Notes: generated from the letters alone by a model not told the origin. Positions 33,471 to 51,400 are shown, numbered from the stretch's first letter. The stretch is DNA of 64,000 nucleotides from Marthasterias glacialis (GCA_911728455.2 OU452223.1:372001-436000), one strand, 5' to 3'. Program-made: numbers and translations.

Positions 33471-36400
33471 TTGGTATTTGGTATTATTTAGTAGTATTTA
33501 ATAATATTTAATTATTATTTATTTAATACTAATTATTTTAATTTACTATTAATTACTATTATTTGGTATTTTTAAGTATTATTTAATATTAATTAATATT
33601 ATTTAATATTAATTAATATTATTTAATATTAATTAATATAATTAAGTATAGGTATTTTTTTAGTATTATTTGGTATGAGTTAGTAATATTTAGTATTACT
33701 TTATATTATTCAGTATGACTTAGCATTTATTACGATTATTTAGTATTGTCTAGTATAACTTGGTATCATTTAGTATTATTTAATATTATTTAGTATTATT
33801 TAAAATTATTTAGTATTTTTTAGTATTTTTGATATTATTTGGTATTTAGTATTATTTAATATAATTTAGTGTTAATTAGTATTATTTGGTATTATTTAGT
33901 ATAATTTCATATTACTTAGTATTATTTAGTATTATTTGTTATTATTTAGTATTACTTAGCAATAATTAATAATTAGTATTATCTAGTATAACTTGGTACT
34001 ATTTAGTATTAATTAAGATTATTTAATATAAAATATTATTTAGTGTTATTTAGCATTACTTAGTATTATTTAGTATTTTTGGTATTATTTAGTATTTATT
34101 AATATTATTTAATATAATTTACTGTTATTTATTGTTTACTATTATTTGGTTTTATTTGGTATTATTTAATGTTATTTAGTAGTATTTTGAATTTTTTGGT
34201 ATTATTTAGTATTATTTAATATTATTTGATATTATTTAGTGCTATTTAGTAATACGTAGTATTATTTAGTATTATTTAATAATATTGAGTATTATTTTGT
34301 ATTATTTGGTTCTATTTAGTATTGATTCTTTGGTATTAATTAGTATTATTTTGTATTATTTGGTATTATTTAATATTACTTAGTATTAAGTATTATTTTT
34401 TATTTCATATTTATTCAAATAATTTACTATCACTAGTATTATTTAGTATTATTTGGTATTTTTTAGTTTTATTTAATATTATTTAGTATTATTTAGTACT
34501 ATTTAATGTCGTTTAGTATTATTTTGTATTATTTCGTAGTATTTAATATTACTTGGTATTATTTAGTACTATTTGGAAATATTTGGTATTATTTAGTATA
34601 ATTTAGTATTACTTAGTATTATTTAGTATGACAGCATTAGTTACGATTATTTAGTATTATCTAGTATAATTTGGTATTATTTATTATTATTTATAATTAT
34701 TTAGTAATATTTAGTATTATTTAAAATTATTTAGTATTATTAGTATTATTTAGTACTTTTTGGTATTATTTGATATTATTTAGTGTTATTTAGTATTATT
34801 TGGTATTATTTTTTATTTTTTAATATATTTTTTTTATTATTTAGTATTATTTAATATCTTTTTAGTATTACTCAGTATTATTTAGTTTTATTTAGTATTA
34901 TCTAGTATAACTTGGTATTATTTAGTATTATTTAGTACTATTCAGTATTATTTGGTATTTTTTATTACTATTTAATAATGACAAATATAATTTACTATCC
35001 ATTATTATTTGGTATTATTTGTTATTATTTAGTATTATTTGGTATTATTTAGTACTATTTAGTATTATTTTGCATTATTTAATATTACTTAGTATAATTT
35101 AGTATTATTTATTAATATTTATTATTTACAATTAATTAATATAATTTAGTATCATTTAGTATTATTTAGTATCATTTGGTATTAATTGGTTTTTTTTAGT
35201 ATATTTAGTGTTATTTATTATAATTAACTATGACTTTTATTTAGTATTATTTGGTATTATTTAATAATATTTAGCACTATTTAGTATTTGGTTTTATTTT
35301 TTACTTCTTAGTATTATTTAGTACTATTTATGTTATTTAATATTTTTTAATATAAGTTACTAATATTTAGTATTATTTGGTATTATTTAGTATCATTTGG
35401 TATCATTTGCTATTATTTAGTATCATTTGGTATTATTTAATATTATTCAATATAATTTACTATTATTTATTAAGTATTATTTTGTATTATTTTGTATTAT
35501 TTAGTATTACTTAATAATATTTAATATTTAATATTCTTGAGTATAATTTAGCATTATTTATTAATATTTGGTATTATTTGGTATTATTTAATGACTTATT
35601 TGGTATTATTTAGTATTATTTATTATTTAATAATAATTATTATAATTTATTATTTAGTATTACTACTTAGTATTTTTTAGTATTATTTGTTTTTATTTAA
35701 TATAATTTACTCTTATTTAGTATTTTTTGGTATCATTTGGTATCATTTGGTATTATTTGGTGTTGTTTAGTAGTATTTAATATTATTTAATAAAAATTTA
35801 CTATTATTTATTATTTAGTATTATTTGGTATTATTTGGTATTATTTAGTATCATTTGGCAATATTTAGTATAATTTAGTTTTATTTAGTATTATCTAGTA
35901 TACCTTGGTACCTTTAGTATTATTTACTATTTAATATTATTTAATATTATTTAGTATTATTTAGTACTATTTAATGTTGTTTAGTATTATTTTGTATTAT
36001 TTCGTCTTATTTAATATTACTTGTTATTATTTAGTACTATTTGGTATTATTTGGTAATATTTATTATAATTTAGTATTCCTTATTATTATTTAGTATGAC
36101 TTAGCATTAGTTACGATTATTTAGTATTATCTAGTATAGTTTGGTATTATTTAGTATTATTTAAAATTATTTAGTATTATTTAATATTGTTTAGTGATAT
36201 TTAGTATTATTTGGTGTTATTTGGTATTATTCAGTATTATTTAATATTACTTAATTTTATTTAGTATTTAGTATTATTTATGTTATTTAATATTATTTAA
36301 TATAATTTACTATTATTTAGTATTATTTGGTATTATTTTAAGTTATTTAGTATTACTTATAATATTTAGGATTTAATATTCTTGAGTATTATTTAGCATT

Positions 36401-39400
36401 ATTTAGTATTATGTGGTATTATTAAATATGACTTATTTGGTATTATTTAGTATTTTTTTGAATTATTTGGTATTCAAAAATACGTATTATTTCGTAATAT
36501 TTATTATTTAATACTAATTATTTTAATTTACTATTATTTACTATTATTTGGAATTTTTTTAGTATTATTTAATATTAATTAACATTATTTAATATTAATT
36601 AATATAATTTAGTATTGGTATTTTTTAGTATTATTTAGTATTAGTTAGTAATATTTAGTATTACTTAGTATTATTTAGTATGACTTAGCATTTATTACGA
36701 TTATTTAGTATTGTCTAGTATAACTTGGTATCATTTAATATTATTTAATATTATTTAGTATTATTTAATATTATTTAGTATTATTTAAAAATATTTAGTA
36801 TTATTTGATATTATTTGGTATTTAGTATTATTTAATATAATTTAGTGTTAATTAGTATTATTTGGTATTATTTAGTATAATATCATATTACTTGGTGTTA
36901 TTTAGTATTATTTGTTATTATTTAATTTAATTTACTCTTATTTAGTATTTTTTGGTATTATTTTGTATCACTTGGTATCACTTGGTATCATTTGGTATAT
37001 AATTTACTATTATTTATTATTTAGTATCATTTGGTATCATTTCGCATTTTTTTAGTATTATTTAGTTTTTTTAGTATTATCTAGTTTAACTTGGTAGTAT
37101 TCAGTATTATTTAGTACTATTCAGTATTATTTGGTATTTTTAGTTTTATTTAATATTATTAAAAATAATTTACTATTCATTATTATTGAATATTATGTGG
37201 TATTATTTAGTATTATTTAGTATTATTTAATATTACTTAGTATAATTTAGTATTATTTAATAATATTTATTATTTACTTTTAAGATAATTTAGTATCATT
37301 TAGTATTATTTAGTATCATTTGGTATTAATTGGTATTTTTTGGTATTATTTGGTATTATTCAATAATATTTAGCACTATTTAGTATTATTTGGTTTTACT
37401 TATTACTTCTTAGTATTATTTAGTATTATTTATGTTATTTATTATTATTTAATATAATTTAATAATATTTAGTTTTATTTGGTATTATTTAGTATCATTT
37501 GGTATCATTTGGTATTATTTAGTATCATTTGGTATTATTTGATATTATTTAGTATTATTTAATATTATTCAATATAATTTACTATTATTTATTATTAAGT
37601 ATTATTTGGTATTATTTGCTATTAATTAGTATTACTTAATATTATTTAATCTTTAATATTCTTGAGTATTATTTAGCATTATTTAGCATTATTTAGCATT
37701 ATTTGGTATTATTTGGTATTAGTTAATATGACTTATTGATATTATTTAGTATTATTTTGTATTATTTGGTATTTAAAATTACTGAGTATTATTTCGTAAT
37801 ATTTATTATTTAATATTAATTATTTTAGTTTACTATTATTTACTATTAATTAGTATTATTTGGTATTTTTTAGTATCATTTGGTATCATTTGGTATTATT
37901 TAGTATAATTTAAAATTATTTAGTATTATTTAGTAATATTTGGTTTTATTTGGTATTATTTATTATTATTTAATATTATTTAGTGTTATTTAGTATTATT
38001 TGGTAATACTCAGTATTTTTTAATATTACTTAATTTTATTTAATAATATTTTTTTTTATTTAATATAATTTTTTATTATTCAGTATTATTTAATATTATT
38101 TAGTATTACTTAGTATTATTTAGTTTTATTCAGTATTATCTAGTATAACTTGGTATTATTTAGTATTATTTAGTACTATTCAGTGTTATTTGGTATTTTT
38201 TAGTATTATTTAATATTATTAAATTTAATTTACTTTTCATTATTATTGGGTATTATGTGGTATTATTTAGTATTATTTAATATTATTTAGTATTATTTAA
38301 TATTACTTAGTATTATTTGGTATTATTTAATAATATTTAGTATTATTTTGTATTTTTTAATATTACATAGTATAATTTAGTATTATTTAATATTTATTAT
38401 TTACTATTAATTAATATAATTTAGTATCATTTAGTATTATTTAGTATCATTGGTATTAGTTGGTATTTTTTGGTATTATTTAGTATTACATATAATTTAC
38501 TATTACTTATTTAGTTTTATTAGGCATAATTTAATATTATTTAGCACTATTTAGTATTATTTGGTTTTATTTATTACTTCTTAGTATCATTTAGTATTAT
38601 TTATGATACTTAATAATATTTAATATAATTTACTATTATTTAGTATTATTCGGTATTATTTAGTATCATTTGGTATTATTTAGCATTATTTAATATTATT
38701 AAATATAAATTTACTATTATTTATTATTTAGTATTATTTGGTGTTATTTTGTATTATTTAGTAATACTTATAATATTTAATATTTAATATTCTTGAGTAT
38801 TATTTAGTATTATTTGGTATTTAAAATTACTTAGTATTACTTCGTAATATTTATTATTTAATACTAATTATTATAATTTAGTATTATTTACTATTATTTA
38901 CTATTATTTGGTACTTTTTAAGTATTATTTAATATTAATTTATATTATTTAATATTATGTAATATAATTTAGTATTGGTATTATTTAGTATTATTTTGTA
39001 TTATTTAGTAATATTTAGTATTACTTAGTATTATTTAGTATGACTTAGCATTTATTACGATTATTTAGTATTGTCTAGTATAACTTGGTATCTTTTAGTA
39101 CTTTTTAATATTATTTAGTATTATTCAGTATTATTTAGTATTATTTGATATTATTTAGTATTTAGTATTATTTAATATTATTTAGTATTAATTAGTATTA
39201 TTTGGTATTATTTGGTATTATTTAGTATAATTTCATAGTACTTAGTATTATTTAGTATTATTTGTTATTATTTAATATAATTTACTCTTATTTAGTATTT
39301 GTTGGTATTATTTTGTATCATTTGGTATCATTTGGTATTATTTGGTATCATTTGTTGTTATTTGGTCTTATTTAATATTATTTAACATAATTTACTATTA

Positions 39401-42400
39401 TTTATTATTTAGTATCATTTGGTATCATTTGGCATTATTTAGTATTATTTAGTTTTAATTTAGTATTATCTAGTATAACTTGGTATTATTTAGTACTATC
39501 TGGTATTATTTAGTATTATTTAATATTGTTAAATACGATTTATTCTTTATTATTATTGAGTATTATTTGGTATTATTTAGTGTTATTTAATATTTGATAT
39601 TATTTAATATTATTTAGTATTATTTAGTATTACTTAATATTATTTAGTATTATTTTGTATTAATTGGTACTATTTAATATAACTTAGTATTATTTAGTGT
39701 CACTTACTATTATTAAATATTATTTAATTTAATTTACTATTATTTTTTATTATTTAGTATTATTTAATATTATTGGATATAATTTACTGTTATTTGTTAT
39801 TTAGTATTATTTGGTATTATTTAATATTATTCAATATAATTTAGTGTTAATTAGTAATAATTGGTATTATTTAGTATTATTTAATGATTATTAATATTAT
39901 TTAATATTTTTGAGTATTATTTAATAATATTGAGTATTATTTTGTATTATTTAGTTCTATTTAATATTACTTTTTGGTATTATTTTGTATTAATTTGTAT
40001 TATTTATTACTATTTAGTATTATTTGGTACTTTTTAGTATTATTTACTATTTAATATTATGTAATATTATTTAGTATTATTTAGTACTATTTAATGTTGT
40101 TTAGTATTATTTTGTATTATTTCGTCTTATTTAACATTACTTGTTATTTAGTACTATGTGGTATTATTTGGTATAATTTAGTATTCCTTATTATTGTTTA
40201 GTATGACTTAGCATTAGTTACGATTATTTAGTATTATCTAGTATAAGTTGGTATTATTTAGTATTATTTAAAATTATTTAGTATTATTTAATATTATTTA
40301 GTGATATTTAGTGTTATTTGGTATTATTTGATATTATTCAGTATTATTTAATATTACTTAATTTTATTTAGTATTATTTTGTACTATTTAATATAGTTTT
40401 CTATTATTTAGTATTATTTAATATTTAGTATTACTTAGTATTATTTAGTTTTATTTCGTATTATCTAGTATAACTTGGTATTATTCAGTATTATTTAGTA
40501 CTATTCAATATTATTTGGTATTTTTTACTATTATTTAATATTATTTAATATTATTAAATATAATTCACTATTCATTATTATTGAGTATTATTTGGTATTA
40601 TTTAGTATTTTTTAATATTACTTAGTATAATTTAGTATTATTTAGTATTATTTAATATAATTTACTATTACTTATTATTTAGTATTATTTGGTATTATTC
40701 AATAATATTTAGCACTATTTAGTATTATTTGGTTTTATTTATTACTTCTTAGTATTATTTAGTATTATTTATGTTATTTAATATTATTTAATATAATTTA
40801 TTATTATTTAGTATTATTTGGTATTATTTAGTTTCATTTAATATTATTCAATATAATTTACTAATATTTATTATTGAGTATTATTTTGTATTATTTAGTA
40901 TTACTTAATAATATTTAATATCTAATATTCATGAGTATTATTTAGCATTATTTATTATTATTTGGTATTATTTGGTATTTTATGGTATTATTTAATATGA
41001 CTTATTTGGTATTATTTGGTATTAATTTGTATTATTTGGAAGTTAAAATTACTGAGTATTTTTTCGTATTATTTATTATTTAATATTAATTATTATAATT
41101 TACTATTATTTACTATTATTCAGTAATATTTGGTATTTTTCAGTATCATTTGGTATTATTTAGTAATATTTAGTAATATTTGTATTAGTATTTTTTTGTA
41201 TTAATTGGTATTTAAAAATACTTAGTATTATTTCGTAATATTTATTATTTAATACTAATTATTTTAATTTACTACTAATTACTATTATTTGGTATTTTTA
41301 AGTATTATTTAATATTAATTAAAATTTTTTAATATTAATTAATATTATTTAATATTAATTAATATAATTTAGTATTGGTATTTTTTAGTATTATTTGGTA
41401 TGAGTTAGTAATATTTAGTATTACTTAGTATTATTCAGTATGACTTAGCATTTATTACGATTATTTAGTATTGTCTAGTATAACTTCGTATCATTTAGTA
41501 TTATTTAATATTATTTAATATTATTTAAAATTATTTAGTATTTTTTTGTATTATTTGATATTATTTGGTATTTAGTATTATTTAATATAATTTAGTGTTA
41601 ATTAGTATTATTTGGTATTATTTAGTATTATTTCATATTACTTAGTATTATTTAGTATTACTTAGTATTATTTAGTATTACTTAGCAATAATTAATAATT
41701 AGTATTATCTAGTATAACTTGGTATTATTTAGTAATACTTAATATTATTCACTACTATTTAAGATTATTTAATATTATTTAGTATTATTTAGTATTATTT
41801 AGTATTATTTGGTATTATTTGGTCTTATTTAGTATTATTTATCATTATTTAGTATTATTTTGTATTAATTGGTATTATTTAATATTACTTAATACTATTT
41901 AGTGTTACTTACTATTATTAAATATTATTTAATTTAGTTTACTGTTATTTTTTATTATTTAGTATTATTTGTTATTACTTAATTTTATTTGGTAAAATTT
42001 AGTATCATTTGGTATTATTTAGTATTAATTAAGATTATTTAATATAAAATATTATTTAGCGTTATTTAGCATTACTTAGTATTATTTAGTATTTTTGGTA
42101 TTATTTAGTATTATTTAATATTATTTAATATAATATACTGTTATTTATTGTTTACTATTATTTGGTTTTATTTGGTATTATTTAATGTTATTTAGTAGTA
42201 TTTTGAATTTTTTGGTATTATTTAGTATTATTTAATATTATTTGATATTATTTAGTGCTATTTAGTAATACGTAGTATTATTTAGTATTATTTAATAATA
42301 TTGAGTATTATTTTGTATTATTTGGTTCTATTTAGTATTGATTCTTTGGTATTAATTAGTATTATTTTGTATTATTTGGTATTATTTAATATTACTTAGT

Positions 42401-45400
42401 ATTAAGTATTATTTTTTATTTCATATTAATTCAAATAATTTACTATCACTAGTATTATTTAGTATTATTTGGTATTTTTTAGTTTTATTTAATATTATTT
42501 AGTATTATTTAGTACTATTTAATGTCGTTTAGTATTATTTTGTATTATTTCGTAGTATTTAATATTACTTGGTATTATTTAGTACTATTTGGAAATATTT
42601 GGTATTATTTAGTATAATTTAGTATTACTTAGTATTATTTAGTATGACAGCATTAGTTACGATTATTTAGTATTATCTAGTATAATTTGGTATTATTTAT
42701 TATTATTTATAATTATTTAGTAATATTTAGTATTATTTAAAATTATTTAGTATTACTAAGTATTATTTAGTACTTTTTGGTATTATTTGATATTATTTAG
42801 TGTCATTTAGTATTATTTGGTATTATTTGGTATTATTTTTTATTTTTTAATATATTTTTTTTATTATTTAGTGCTATTTAATATCTTTTTAGTATTACTT
42901 AGTATTATTTAGTTTTATTTAGTATTATCTAGTATAACTTGGTATTAATTAGTATTATTTAGTACTATTCAGTATTATTTGGTATTTTTTATTACTATTT
43001 AATAATATCAAATATAATTTACAATCCATTATTATTTGGTATTATTTGTTATTATTTAGTATTATTTGGTATTATTTAGTATTATTTAGTATTATTTTGC
43101 ATTATTTAATATTACTTAGTATAATTTAGTATTATTTATTAATATTTATTATTTACAATTAATTAATATAATTTAGTATCATTTAGTATTATTTAGTATC
43201 ATTTGGTATTAATTTTTTTTTATAGTATATTTAGTGTTATTTATTATAATTAACTATGACTTTTATTTAGTATTATTTGGTATTATTTAATAATATTTAG
43301 CACTATTTAGTATTTGGTTTTATTTTTTACTTCTTAGTATTATTTAGTACTATTTATGTTATTTAATATTTTTTAATATAAGTTACTAATATTTAGTATT
43401 ATTTGGTATTATTTAGTATCATTTGGCAATATTTAGTATAATTTAGTTTTATTTAGTATTATCTAGTATACCTTGGTACCTTTTTTATTATTTACTATTT
43501 AATATTATTTATTATTATTTAGTATTATTAAGTACTATTTAATGTTGTTTAGTATTATTTTGTATTATTTCGTCTTATTTAATATTACTTGTTATTATTT
43601 AGTACTTTTTGGTATTATTTGGTAATATTTATTATAATTTAGTATTCCTTATTATTATTTAGTATGACTTAGCATTAGTTACGATTATTTAGTATTATCT
43701 AGTATAGTTTGGTATTATTTAGTATTATTTAAAATTATTTAGTATTATTTAATATTGTTTAGTGATATTTAGTATTATTTGGTGTTATTTGGTATTATTC
43801 AGTATTATTTAATATTACTTAATTTTATTTAGTATTTAGTATTATTTATGTTATTTAATATTATTTAATATAATTTACTATTATTTAGTATTATTCGGTA
43901 TTATTTAGTATCATTTGGTATTATTTAGTATCGTTTTGTTTTATTTGGTATTATTTAGTATTATTCAATATTATTCAATATAATTTACTATTATTTAGTA
44001 TTTAGTATTATTTGGTATTATTTTGTGTTATTTGGTATTACTTATAATATTTAGGATTTAATATTCTTGAGTATTATTTAGCATTATTTAGTATTATGTG
44101 GTATTATTAAATATGACTTATTTGGTATTATTTAGTATTTTTTTGTATTATTTGGTATTCAAAAATACGTATTATTTCGTAATATTTATTATTTAATACT
44201 AATTATTTTAATTTACTATTATTTACTATTATTTGGTATTTTTTTAGTATTATTTAATATTAATTAACATTATTTAATATAAATTAATATAATTTAGTAT
44301 TGGTATTTTTTTAGTATTATTTAGTATTAGTTAGTAATATTTAGTATTACTTAGTATTATTTAGTATGACTTAGCATTTATTACGATTATTTAGTATTGT
44401 CTAGTATAACTTGGTATCATTTAATATTATTTAATATTATTTAGTATTATTTAATATTATTTAGTATTATTTAAAAATATTTAGTATTATTTGATATTAT
44501 TTGGTATTTAGTATTATTTAATATAATTTAGTGTTAATTAGTATTATTTGGTATTATTTAGTATAATATCATATTACTTGGTGTTATTTAGTATTATTTG
44601 TTATTATTTAATTTAATTTACTCTTATTTAGTTTTTTTGGTATTATTTGGTATCACTTGGTATCATTTGGTATTATTTGGTATTATTTGGTAATATTTGG
44701 TGTTATTTAGTATTATTTAATATTATTTAATATAATTTACTATTATTTATTATTTAGTATCATTTGGTATCATTTCGCATTTTTTTTAGTATTATTTAGT
44801 TTTTTTAGTATTATCTAGTTTAACTTGGTAGTATTCAGTATTATTTAGTACTATTCAGTATTATTGGGTATTTTTAGTTTTATTTAATATTATTAAAAAT
44901 AATTTACTATTCATTATTATTGAATATTATGTGGTATTATTTAGTATTATTTAATATTACTTAGTATAATTTAGTATTATTTAATAATATTTATTATTTA
45001 CTTTTAAGATAATTTAGTATCATTTAGTATTATTTAGTATCATTTGGTATTAATTGGTATTTTTTGGTATTATTTGGTATTATTCAATAATATTTAGCAC
45101 TATTTAGTATTATTTGGTTTTACTTATTACTTCTTAGTATTATTTAGTATTATTTATGTTATTTATTATTATTTAATATAATTTAATAATATTTAGTTTT
45201 ATTTGGTATTATTTAGTATCATTTGGTTTCATTTGGTATTATTTAGTATCATTTGGTATTATTTGATATTATTTAGTATTATTTAATATTATTCAATATA
45301 ATTTACTATTATTTATTATTAAGTATTATTTGGTATTATTTGCTATTAATTAGTATTACTTAATATTATTTAATCTTTAATAATCTTGAGTATTATTTAG

Positions 45401-48400
45401 CATTATTTAGCATTATTTAGCATTATTTGGTATTATTTGGTATTAGTTAATATGACTTATTGATATTATTTAGTATTATTTTGTATTATTTGGTATTTAA
45501 AATTACTGAGTATTATTTCGTAATATTTATTATTTAATATTAATTATTTTAGTTTACTATTATTTACTATTAATTAGTATTATTTGGTATTTTTTAGTAT
45601 CATTTGGTATTATTTAGTATAATTTAAAATTATTTAGTATTATTTAGTAATATTTGGTTTTATTTGGTATTATTTATTATTATTTAATATTATTTAGTGT
45701 TATTTAGTATTATTTGGTAATACTCAGTATTTTTTAATATTACTTAATTTTATTTAATAATATTTTTTTTTATTTAATATAATTTTTTATTATTCAGTAT
45801 TATTTAATATTATTTAGTATTACTTAGTATTATTTAGTTTTATTCAGTATTATCTAGTATAACTTGGTATTATTTAGTATTATTTAGTACTATTCAGTGT
45901 TATTTGGTATTTTTAGTATTATTTAATATTATTAAATATAATTTACTTTTCATTATCATTGGGTATTATGTGGTATTATTTAGTATTATTTAATATTATT
46001 TAGTATTATTTAATATTACTTAGTATTATTTGGTATTATTTAATAATATTTAGTATTATTTTGTATTTTTTAATATTACATAGTATATTTAGTATTATTT
46101 AATATTTTATTATTTACTATTAATTAATATAATTTAGTATCATTTAGTATTATTTAGTATCATTTGGTATTAGTTGGTATTTTTTGGTATTATTTAGTAT
46201 TAAATATAATTTACTATTACTTATTTAGTTTTATTAGGTTTTATTTAATAATATTTAGCACTATTTAGTATTATTTGGTTTTATTTATTACTTCTTAGTA
46301 TCATTTAGTATTATTTATGATACTTAATATTATTTAATATAATTTACTATTATTTAGTATTATTCGGTATTATTTAGTATCATTAGGTATTATTTAGCAT
46401 TATTTAATATTATTAAATATAATTTACTATTATTTATTAATTAGTATTATTTGGTGTTATTTTGTATTATTTAGTAATACTTATAATATTTAATATTTAA
46501 TATTCTTGAGTATTATTTAGTATTATTTGGTATTTAAAATTACTTAGTATTATTTCGTAATATTTATTATTTAATACTAATTATTATAATTTAGTATTAT
46601 TTACTATTATTTACTATTATTTGGTACTTTTTAAGTATTATTTAATATTAATTTATATTATTTAATATTATGTAATATACTTTAGTATTGGTATTATTTA
46701 GTATTATTTTGTATTATTTAGTAATATTTAGTTTTACTTAGTATTATTTAGTATGACTTAGCATTTATTACGATTATTTAGTATTGTCTAGTATAACTTG
46801 GTATCTTTTAGTACTTTTTAATATTATTTAGTATTATTTAGTGTTATTTAGTATTATTTGATATTATTTAGTATTTAGTATTATTTAATATTATTTAGTA
46901 TTAATTAGTATTATTTGGTATTATTTGGTATTATTTAGTATAATTTCATAATACTTAGTATTATTTAGTATTATTTGTTATTATTTAATATATTTTACTC
47001 TTATTTAGTATTTGTTGGTATTATTTTGTATCATTTGGTATCATTTGGTATTATTTGGTATCATTTGTTGTTATTTAGTAATATTTAATATTATTTAACA
47101 TAATTTACTATTATTTATTATTTAGTATCATTTTGGTATCATTTGGCATTATTTAGTATTATTTAGTTTAATTTAGTATTATCTAGTATAACTTGGTATT
47201 ATTTAGTACTATCTGTATTATTTAGTATTATTTAATATTGTTAAATACGATTTATTCTTTATTATTATTGAGTATTATTTGGTATTATTTAGTGTTATTT
47301 AATATTTGATATTATTTAATATTATTTAGTATTATTTAGTATTACTTAATATTATTTAGTATTATTTTGTATTAATTGGTACTATTTAATATAACTTAGT
47401 ATTATTTAGTGTCACTTACTATTATTAAATATTATTTAATTTAATTTACTATTATTTTTTATTATTTAGTATTATTTATTACTACTTAATGATATTTGGT
47501 AATATTTAGTATCATTTGGTATTATTTAGTAGTAATTAAGATTTTTAATATTAAATATTATTTAGTGTTATTTAGCATTACTTAGTAATATTTAGTATTT
47601 TTGGTATTATTTAGTATTATTTAATATTATTGGATATAATTTACTGTTATTTGTTATTTAGTATTATTTGGTATTATTTAATATTATTCAATATAATTTA
47701 GTGTTAGTTAGTAATAATTGGTATTATTTAGTATTATTTAATGATTATTAATATTATTTAATATTCTTGAGTATTATTTAATAATATTGAGTATTATTTT
47801 GTATTATTTAGTTCTATTTAATATTACTTTTTGGTATTATTTTGTATTAATTTGTATTATTTATTACTATTTAGTATTATTTGGTACTTTTTAGTATTAT
47901 TTACTATTTAATATTATTTAATATTATTTAGTATTATTTAGTACTATTTAATGTTGTTTAGTATTATTTTGTATTATTTCGTCTTATTTAACATTACTTG
48001 TTATTTAGTACTATTTGGTATTATTTGGTATAATTTAGTATTCCTTATTATTGTTTAGTATGACTTAGCATTAGTTACGATTATTTAGTATTATCTAGTA
48101 TAAGTTGGTATTATTTAGTATTATTTAAAATTATTTAGTATTATTTAATATTATTTAGTGATATTTAGTGTTATTTGGTATTATTTGATATTTAATCAGT
48201 ATTATTTAATATTACTTAATTTTATTTAGTATTATTTTGTACTATTTAATATAGTTTTCTATTATTTAGTATTAATTAATATTTAGTATTACTTAGTATT
48301 AATTAGTTTTATTTCGTATTATCTAGTATAACTTGGTATTATTCAGTATTATTTAGTACTATTCAATATTATTTGGTATTTTTTATTATTATTTAATATT

Positions 48401-51400
48401 ATTTAATATTATTAAATATAATTCACTATTCATTATTATTGAGTATTATTTGGTATTATTTAGTATTTTTTAATATTACTTAGTATAATTTAGTATTATT
48501 TAGTATTATTTAATATAATTTACTATTACTTATTATTTAGTATTATTTGGTATTATTCAATAATATTTAGCACTATTTAGTATTATTTGGTTTTATTTAT
48601 TACTTCTTAGTATTATTTAGTATTATTTATGTTATTTAATATTATTTAATATAATTTATTATTATTTAGTATTATTTGGTATTATTTAGTTTCTTTTAAT
48701 ATTATTCAATATAATTTACTAACATTTATTATTTAGTATTATTTTGTATTATTTAGTATTACTTAATAATATTTAATATCTAATATTCATGAGTATTATT
48801 TAGCATTATTTATTATTATTTGGTATTATTTGGTATTATTTGGTATTAATTTGTATTATTTGGAAGTTAAAGTTACTGAGTATTTTTTTGTAATATTTAT
48901 TGTTTAATATTAATTATTATAATTTACTATTATTTACTATTATTCAGTATTATTTGGTTTTTTTCAGTATCATTTGGTATTATTTAGTAATATTTAGTAA
49001 TATTTGTATTAGTATTTTTTTGTATTATTTGGTATTTAAAAATACTTAGTATTATTTCGTAATATTTATTATTTAATACTAATTATTTTAATTTACTATT
49101 AATTACTATTATTTGGTATTTTTAAGTATTATTTAATATTAATTAATATTATTTAATATTAATTAATATTATTTAATATTAATTAATATAATTTAGTATT
49201 GGTATTTTTAGTATTATTTGGTATGAGTTAGTAATATTTAGTATTACCTAGTATTATTCAGTATGACTTAGCATTTATTACGATTATTTAGTATTGTCTA
49301 GTATAACTTGGTATCATTTAGTATTATTTATTATTATTTAGTATTATTTAAAATTATTTAGTATTTTTTAGTATTATTTGATATTATTTGGTATTTAGTA
49401 TTATTTAATATAATTTAGTGTTAATTAGTATTATTTGGTATTATTTAGTATAATTTCATATTACTTAGTATTATTTAGTATTACTTAGTATTATTTAGTA
49501 TTACTTAGCAATAATTAATAATTAGTATTATCTAGTATAACTTGGTATTATTTAGTAATACTTAATATTATTCACTACTATTTAAGATTATTTAATATTA
49601 TTTAGTATTATTTAGTATTATTTAGTATTATTTGGTATTATTTGGTCTTATTTAGTATTATTTGGTATTATTTGGTCTTATTTAGTATTATTTATCATTA
49701 TTTTGTATTAATTGGTATTATTTAATATTACTTAATACTATTTAGTGTTACTTACTATTATTAAATATTATTTAATTTAGTTTACTGTTATTTTTTATTA
49801 TTTAGTATTATTTATTATTACTTAATTTTATTTGGTAATATTTAGTATCATTTGGTATTATTTAGTATTAATTAAGATTATTTAATATAAAATATTATTT
49901 AGTGTTATTTAGCATTACTTAGTATTATTTAGTATTTTTGGTATTATTTAGTATTATTTAATATTATTTAGTATTATTTAGTACTATTTAATGTCGTTTA
50001 GTATTATTTTGTATTATTTCGTAGTATTTAATATTACTTGGTAATATTTAGTACTATTTGGAAATATTTGGTATTATTTAGTATAATTTAGTATTACTTA
50101 GTATTATTTAGTATGACAGCATTAGTTACGATTATTTAGTATTATCTAGTGTAATTTGGTATTATTTATTATTATTTATAATTATTTAGTAATATTTAGT
50201 ATTATTTAAAATTATTTAGTATTATTTAGTATTATTTAGTACTTTTTGGTATTATTTGATATTATTTAGTGTTATTTAGTATTATTTGGTATTATTTGGT
50301 ATTATTTTTTATCTTTTAATATATTTTTTTTATTATTTAGTATTATTTAATATCTTTTTAGTATTACTTAGTATTATTTAGTTTTATTTAGTATTATCTA
50401 GTATAACTTGGTATTATTTAGTATTATTTAGTACTATTCAGTATTATTTGGTATTTTTTATTACTATTTAATAATATCAAATATAATTTACTATCCATTA
50501 TTATTTGGTATTATTTGTTATTATTTAGTATTATTTGGTATTATTTAGTATTATTTAGTATTGTTTTGCATTATTTAATATTACTTAGTATAATTTAGTA
50601 TTATTTATTAATATTTATTATTTACAATTAAATAATATAATTTAGTATCATTTAGTATTATTTAGTATCATTTGGTATTAATTGGTTTTTTTAGTATATT
50701 TAGTGTTATTTATTATAATTAACTATGACCTTTATTTAGTATTATTTGGTATTATTTAATAATATTTAGCACTATTTAGTATTTGGTTTTATTTTTCACT
50801 TCTTAGTATTATTTAGTACTATTTATGTTATTTAATATTTTTTAATATAAGTTACTAATATTTAGTATTATTTGGTATTATTTAGTATCATTTGGTATCA
50901 TTTGCTATTATTTAGTATCATTTGGTATTATTTAATATTATTCAATATAATTTACTATTATTTATTATTAAGTATTATTTTGTATTATTTTGTATTATTT
51001 AGTATTACTTAATAATATTTAATATTTAATATTCTTGAGTATAATTTAGCATTATTTATTAATATTTGGTATTATTTGGTATTATTTAATGACTTATTTG
51101 GTATTATTTATTATTTAATATTAATTATTATAATTTATTATTTAGTATTACTACTTAGTATTATTTAGTATTATTTGTTTTTATTTAATATAATTTACTC
51201 TTATTTAGTATTTTTTGGTATCATTTGGTATCATTTGGTATTATTTGGTGTTGTTTAGTAGTATTTAATATTATTTAATAAAAATTAACTATTATTTATT
51301 ATTTAGTATTATTTGGTATTATTTGGTATTATTTAGTATCATTTGGCAATATTTAGTATAATTTAGTTTTATTTAGTATTATCTAGTATACCTTGGTACC